From Tanticharoenia sakaeratensis NBRC 103193 (lineage in GTDB: Bacteria > Pseudomonadota > Alphaproteobacteria > Acetobacterales > Acetobacteraceae), in NCBI RefSeq assembly GCF_000963885.1, contig NZ_BALE01000021.1, positions 1 to 64,000 of the forward strand: a stretch of DNA of 64,000 nt, written 5' to 3'. The first letter of the stretch is position 1. Every line of letters begins with the position of its first letter. Below, piece by piece: positions 62,405 through 64,000 of the stretch. The translations under genes and the position numbers were made by a program. The notes below the pieces were generated by a model, which saw only the letters and a list, made by a program, of their open reading frames with translations, was not told where the DNA came from and searched no databases.

Positions 62405-62823
62405 GATTTGGGCTCCTGTCTCGTATCGGTCTGCGCGGGCAGGCAGGCGATGGCGTCAATCTCGACGAGCGTTCCGTCGCCGATCAGTCCTGCGACCGCA
62501 ACCAGCGTGCTTGCCGGTTTCCATGTGCCGAACGCCTGTCGGCGCGCGGCATCGATCGCCCCGCGATCCGCAAGGTCGGTCACGAACAGGGACAGCTTCA
62601 CGACGTCTTCGAGACGCGCGCCGGCCTGTTCGAGGATTTTCGCCAACGTCGCGAAGATGAAGGCGGCCTGTGCACCCGCGTCATCGCGTCCGACCAGCGC
62701 ACCCTGTTCGTCCAGCGCCAGAAGTCCTGAGACGAAGATCTGGCCCGCGCCTGTCACGGCATGGGCATAATGCGAAACAGGTGGCGCCAGACCCGGCACC
62801 ATCAGCATGGACGGACCCGGCAT
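62401..62823 (-). CDS. RidA/YjgF-family protein
   Basis: 140 aa. Typical RidA features: SHYAHAVTGAGQIFVSGLLALDE (about 17-39), AQAAFIFATLAKILEQAGARLEDVVKLSLFVTDL and a VEIDAIACLP C-terminus. Canonical RidA deaminates enamines, with a conserved Arg; here the usual R-PA-S-T-V region reads KPASTLVAVAGL, so the Arg appears replaced by Lys, pointing to a specialised member such as 2-aminomuconate deaminase or RutC. Sandwiched between dioxygenase and hydrolase genes with one-base and four-base overlaps. Confidence 0.85.
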   Translation of the reverse strand: MPGPSMLMVPGLAPPVSHYAHAVTGAGQIFVSGLLALDEQGALVGRDDAGAQAAFIFATLAKILEQAGARLEDVVKLSLFVTDLADRGAIDAARRQAFGTWKPASTLVAVAGLIGDGTLVEIDAIACLPAQTDTRQEPKS

Positions 62824-63299
62824 CAGATCGGTGTCGCCAGCAATGTGAGGATCGCGCCCGTATCGGTAACGACGCGCAGGCGCGAAATCGAAAGCCTGCC
62901 GCCCGTTTCGGCGAATGTGAGGTGGTATCGTCCAACGCTGAATAACCGCGTCTCGCCTTCCTGCGTCGACTGGAACAGCGAATAGGGCGCGACAGCCGAC
63001 AATACGCCGTTCTCGTGCAGGATGCGCGCGGTGCCGATGACGTGGCAGTCAGTATGGATGTTGTAGATATTGGCTTCGCGCAGGGAATAGATGCGATCAT
63101 GCAACATGTCGCGGCTGTCGCACAGCATCAGGGACAGCGGCAGGCCCTGCTCGTGGTTCTCGCGGCTGACGATCTCATATCGAGCATCCTCGGTGAACAG
63201 CTCGACCCATGTCTCGAGCCTGTCCTCGTCGAGCAGGCGTCCATATTCCTCGAAAAAAGACTGAACGCGGACGTAGAGTTCCGGAGTGATGGTGCTCAC
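62823..63299 (-). CDS. Rieske-type aromatic-ring dioxygenase, beta subunit
   Basis: 158 aa from GTG 63299 in a GTGA overlap with the alpha-subunit stop. It shows the SnoaL-like cone fold typical of BenB/XylY small subunits: FFEEYGRLLDEDRLETWVELFTEDARYEI and a SVGRYHLTF C-terminus. It has no cofactor; it assembles with the alpha subunit as an (alpha-beta)3 hexamer. Its end touches the RidA start (TGATG). Confidence 0.87.
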   Translation of the reverse strand: MSTITPELYVRVQSFFEEYGRLLDEDRLETWVELFTEDARYEIVSRENHEQGLPLSLMLCDSRDMLHDRIYSLREANIYNIHTDCHVIGTARILHENGVLSAVAPYSLFQSTQEGETRLFSVGRYHLTFAETGGRLSISRLRVVTDTGAILTLLATPI

Positions 63300-64000
63300 G
63301 ACGCTGTCTCCCCCGTGGGAATACCCATCAGCTTGCAATAATACATCCAGAACCCCCGCATCGGCACGTCGCTGATAAGGTTCTCCTGATCGCGCACCGG
63401 GCCGCGACCGCCGAATTCCACGACGGAATGATCCTGGCCATCCCGGACGATCGCGCGGTGCACCAGTTCGACGGCCTCACCGTCCTCCATGGAGACGAGG
63501 CCTGCGGGACCTGCGAGATTGGCCTTGCGCAGACGGTGGCGCTGCATCGCCTCGTCGTCGTCCTCGTAACCGAAAAACGTCGAGACGATCTCGAATTCGT
63601 CCGCGGAACGCGTGCGGATCTGACGCACGGCGAGCGTGTTGCCGATCTGCTGCAGGGCTGCGTTGGCAAACAGGGAGGTCACGGCGAGTGTCAGATCGTC
63701 CGGAAATTCCTTGTGGTATCGCAGCAGGGAAGGATCGCGCAGCTTGATGTTCATGTCGCCGCGCCCGGTATCGCCGTAGTCTTTGCCCGGATCTTCGGCA
63801 TTTCCGGCGCGACCGCCCTGCGCGGCCCAGGACAGATTGTGCTTCCCGTCCGCATCGAGTTTCGCGCCCCCGGTTGCGTTCAGCCGGGCGATGCCGAATG
63901 TGATCTGGAACATATGCAGCAGGCCGCCATGATTGGGGTCGCGCAGATTGTCCGTATAGAGCTTCCAGTTCCCGAAGATACGCTGGCGCTGGTAGCCGAG
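63296..64000 (-). CDS. Rieske-type aromatic-ring dioxygenase, alpha subunit (5' end beyond the window)
   Basis: 234 residues of the catalytic C-terminal domain are visible; the Rieske domain lies past 64000. At the truncated end GNWKLYTDNLRDPNHGGLLH carries the mononuclear-iron ligands (two His, with a further Asp expected later) and the Asp that bridges to the Rieske cluster. The last part (GRGPVRDQENLISDVPMRGFW) is the usual C-terminal segment. It hydroxylates an aromatic or heteroaromatic ring with O2. A ferredoxin or reductase partner is not visible. Confidence 0.9.
   Translation of the reverse strand, partial: LGYQRQRIFGNWKLYTDNLRDPNHGGLLHMFQITFGIARLNATGGAKLDADGKHNLSWAAQGGRAGNAEDPGKDYGDTGRGDMNIKLRDPSLLRYHKEFPDDLTLAVTSLFANAALQQIGNTLAVRQIRTRSADEFEIVSTFFGYEDDDEAMQRHRLRKANLAGPAGLVSMEDGEAVELVHRAIVRDGQDHSVVEFGGRGPVRDQENLISDVPMRGFWMYYCKLMGIPTGETAS

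Noticed and set aside
1-64000. CRISPR arrays, tRNA or rRNA genes, complete insertion sequences
   Set aside because: No regularly spaced repeats, no recognisable RNA genes and no transposase with flanking inverted repeats were seen.

Overview
The window is GC-rich, densely packed DNA from an alphaproteobacterium. Its erythritol genes, Tat-exported oxidoreductases and sugar ABC transporters would suit Acetobacteraceae or a rhizobium-like group; this placement is an inference from gene content and composition, not a sequence search. I see no tRNA, rRNA, CRISPR array, intact insertion sequence or replication origin. Most of the window is accessory catabolism, built as uptake-plus-degradation modules, each with its own regulator.

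Region 1 (1-14.1 kb) is an erythritol locus: a SorC regulator (eryD), erythritol kinase (eryA), erythritol-phosphate dehydrogenase (eryB), a TIM-barrel epimerase (eryC), a dedicated triose-phosphate isomerase (eryH), a DUF2291 protein and a ribose-type ABC importer. A second, divergent kinase/FAD-dehydrogenase pair precedes eryD. No rpiB-type isomerase (eryI) is visible. Region 2 (14.3-23.5 kb) holds a 3-hydroxyacyl-CoA-dehydrogenase-family enzyme, two tandem LysR regulators, D-erythronate dehydrogenase (denD), two MFS carriers, a TIM-barrel isomerase and an FMN-dependent 2-hydroxyacid dehydrogenase. Region 3 (23.7-29.4 kb) is a YtfQRT-YjfF-like furanose importer with an aldose 1-epimerase.

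Region 4 (29.6-34.7 kb) is looser: an Nramp-family transporter with a doubtful N-terminus, a PlsC-type acyltransferase, a small Cys-rich secreted protein, and about 2.5 kb of apparently non-coding or decayed DNA, including the C-terminal remnant of a GntR/FCD regulator. Region 5 (34.7-40.9 kb) is a four-carbon acid-sugar pathway: LysR, ltnD, otnK, otnC, a GntP permease and otnI. With denD it would carry L-threonate and D-erythronate to dihydroxyacetone phosphate, where erythritol carbon also arrives. A CATAAC motif recurs upstream of the region 2 dehydrogenase, denD and ltnD.

Region 6 (41-52.8 kb) is the least familiar. Two SsuABC/NMT1-type transporter modules face each other. One has a creatininase-family hydrolase, an orphan protein resembling the RarA/MgsA C-terminal domain, and a double permease fused in one chain; a DapA-family aldolase is divergent from it across a strong palindromic operator. 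The other has a COG0402 amidohydrolase and a LysR regulator. Region 7 (53.5-57.6 kb) encodes a small lipoprotein and a PaoABC-like molybdenum aldehyde oxidoreductase. Region 8 (58.1-58.6 kb) has two small proteins. Region 9 (59.1 kb to the end) combines an FMN monooxygenase, a zinc alcohol dehydrogenase, an alpha/beta hydrolase, a RidA protein and a Rieske dioxygenase cut by the window end. It looks like a route for an aromatic or N-containing compound.
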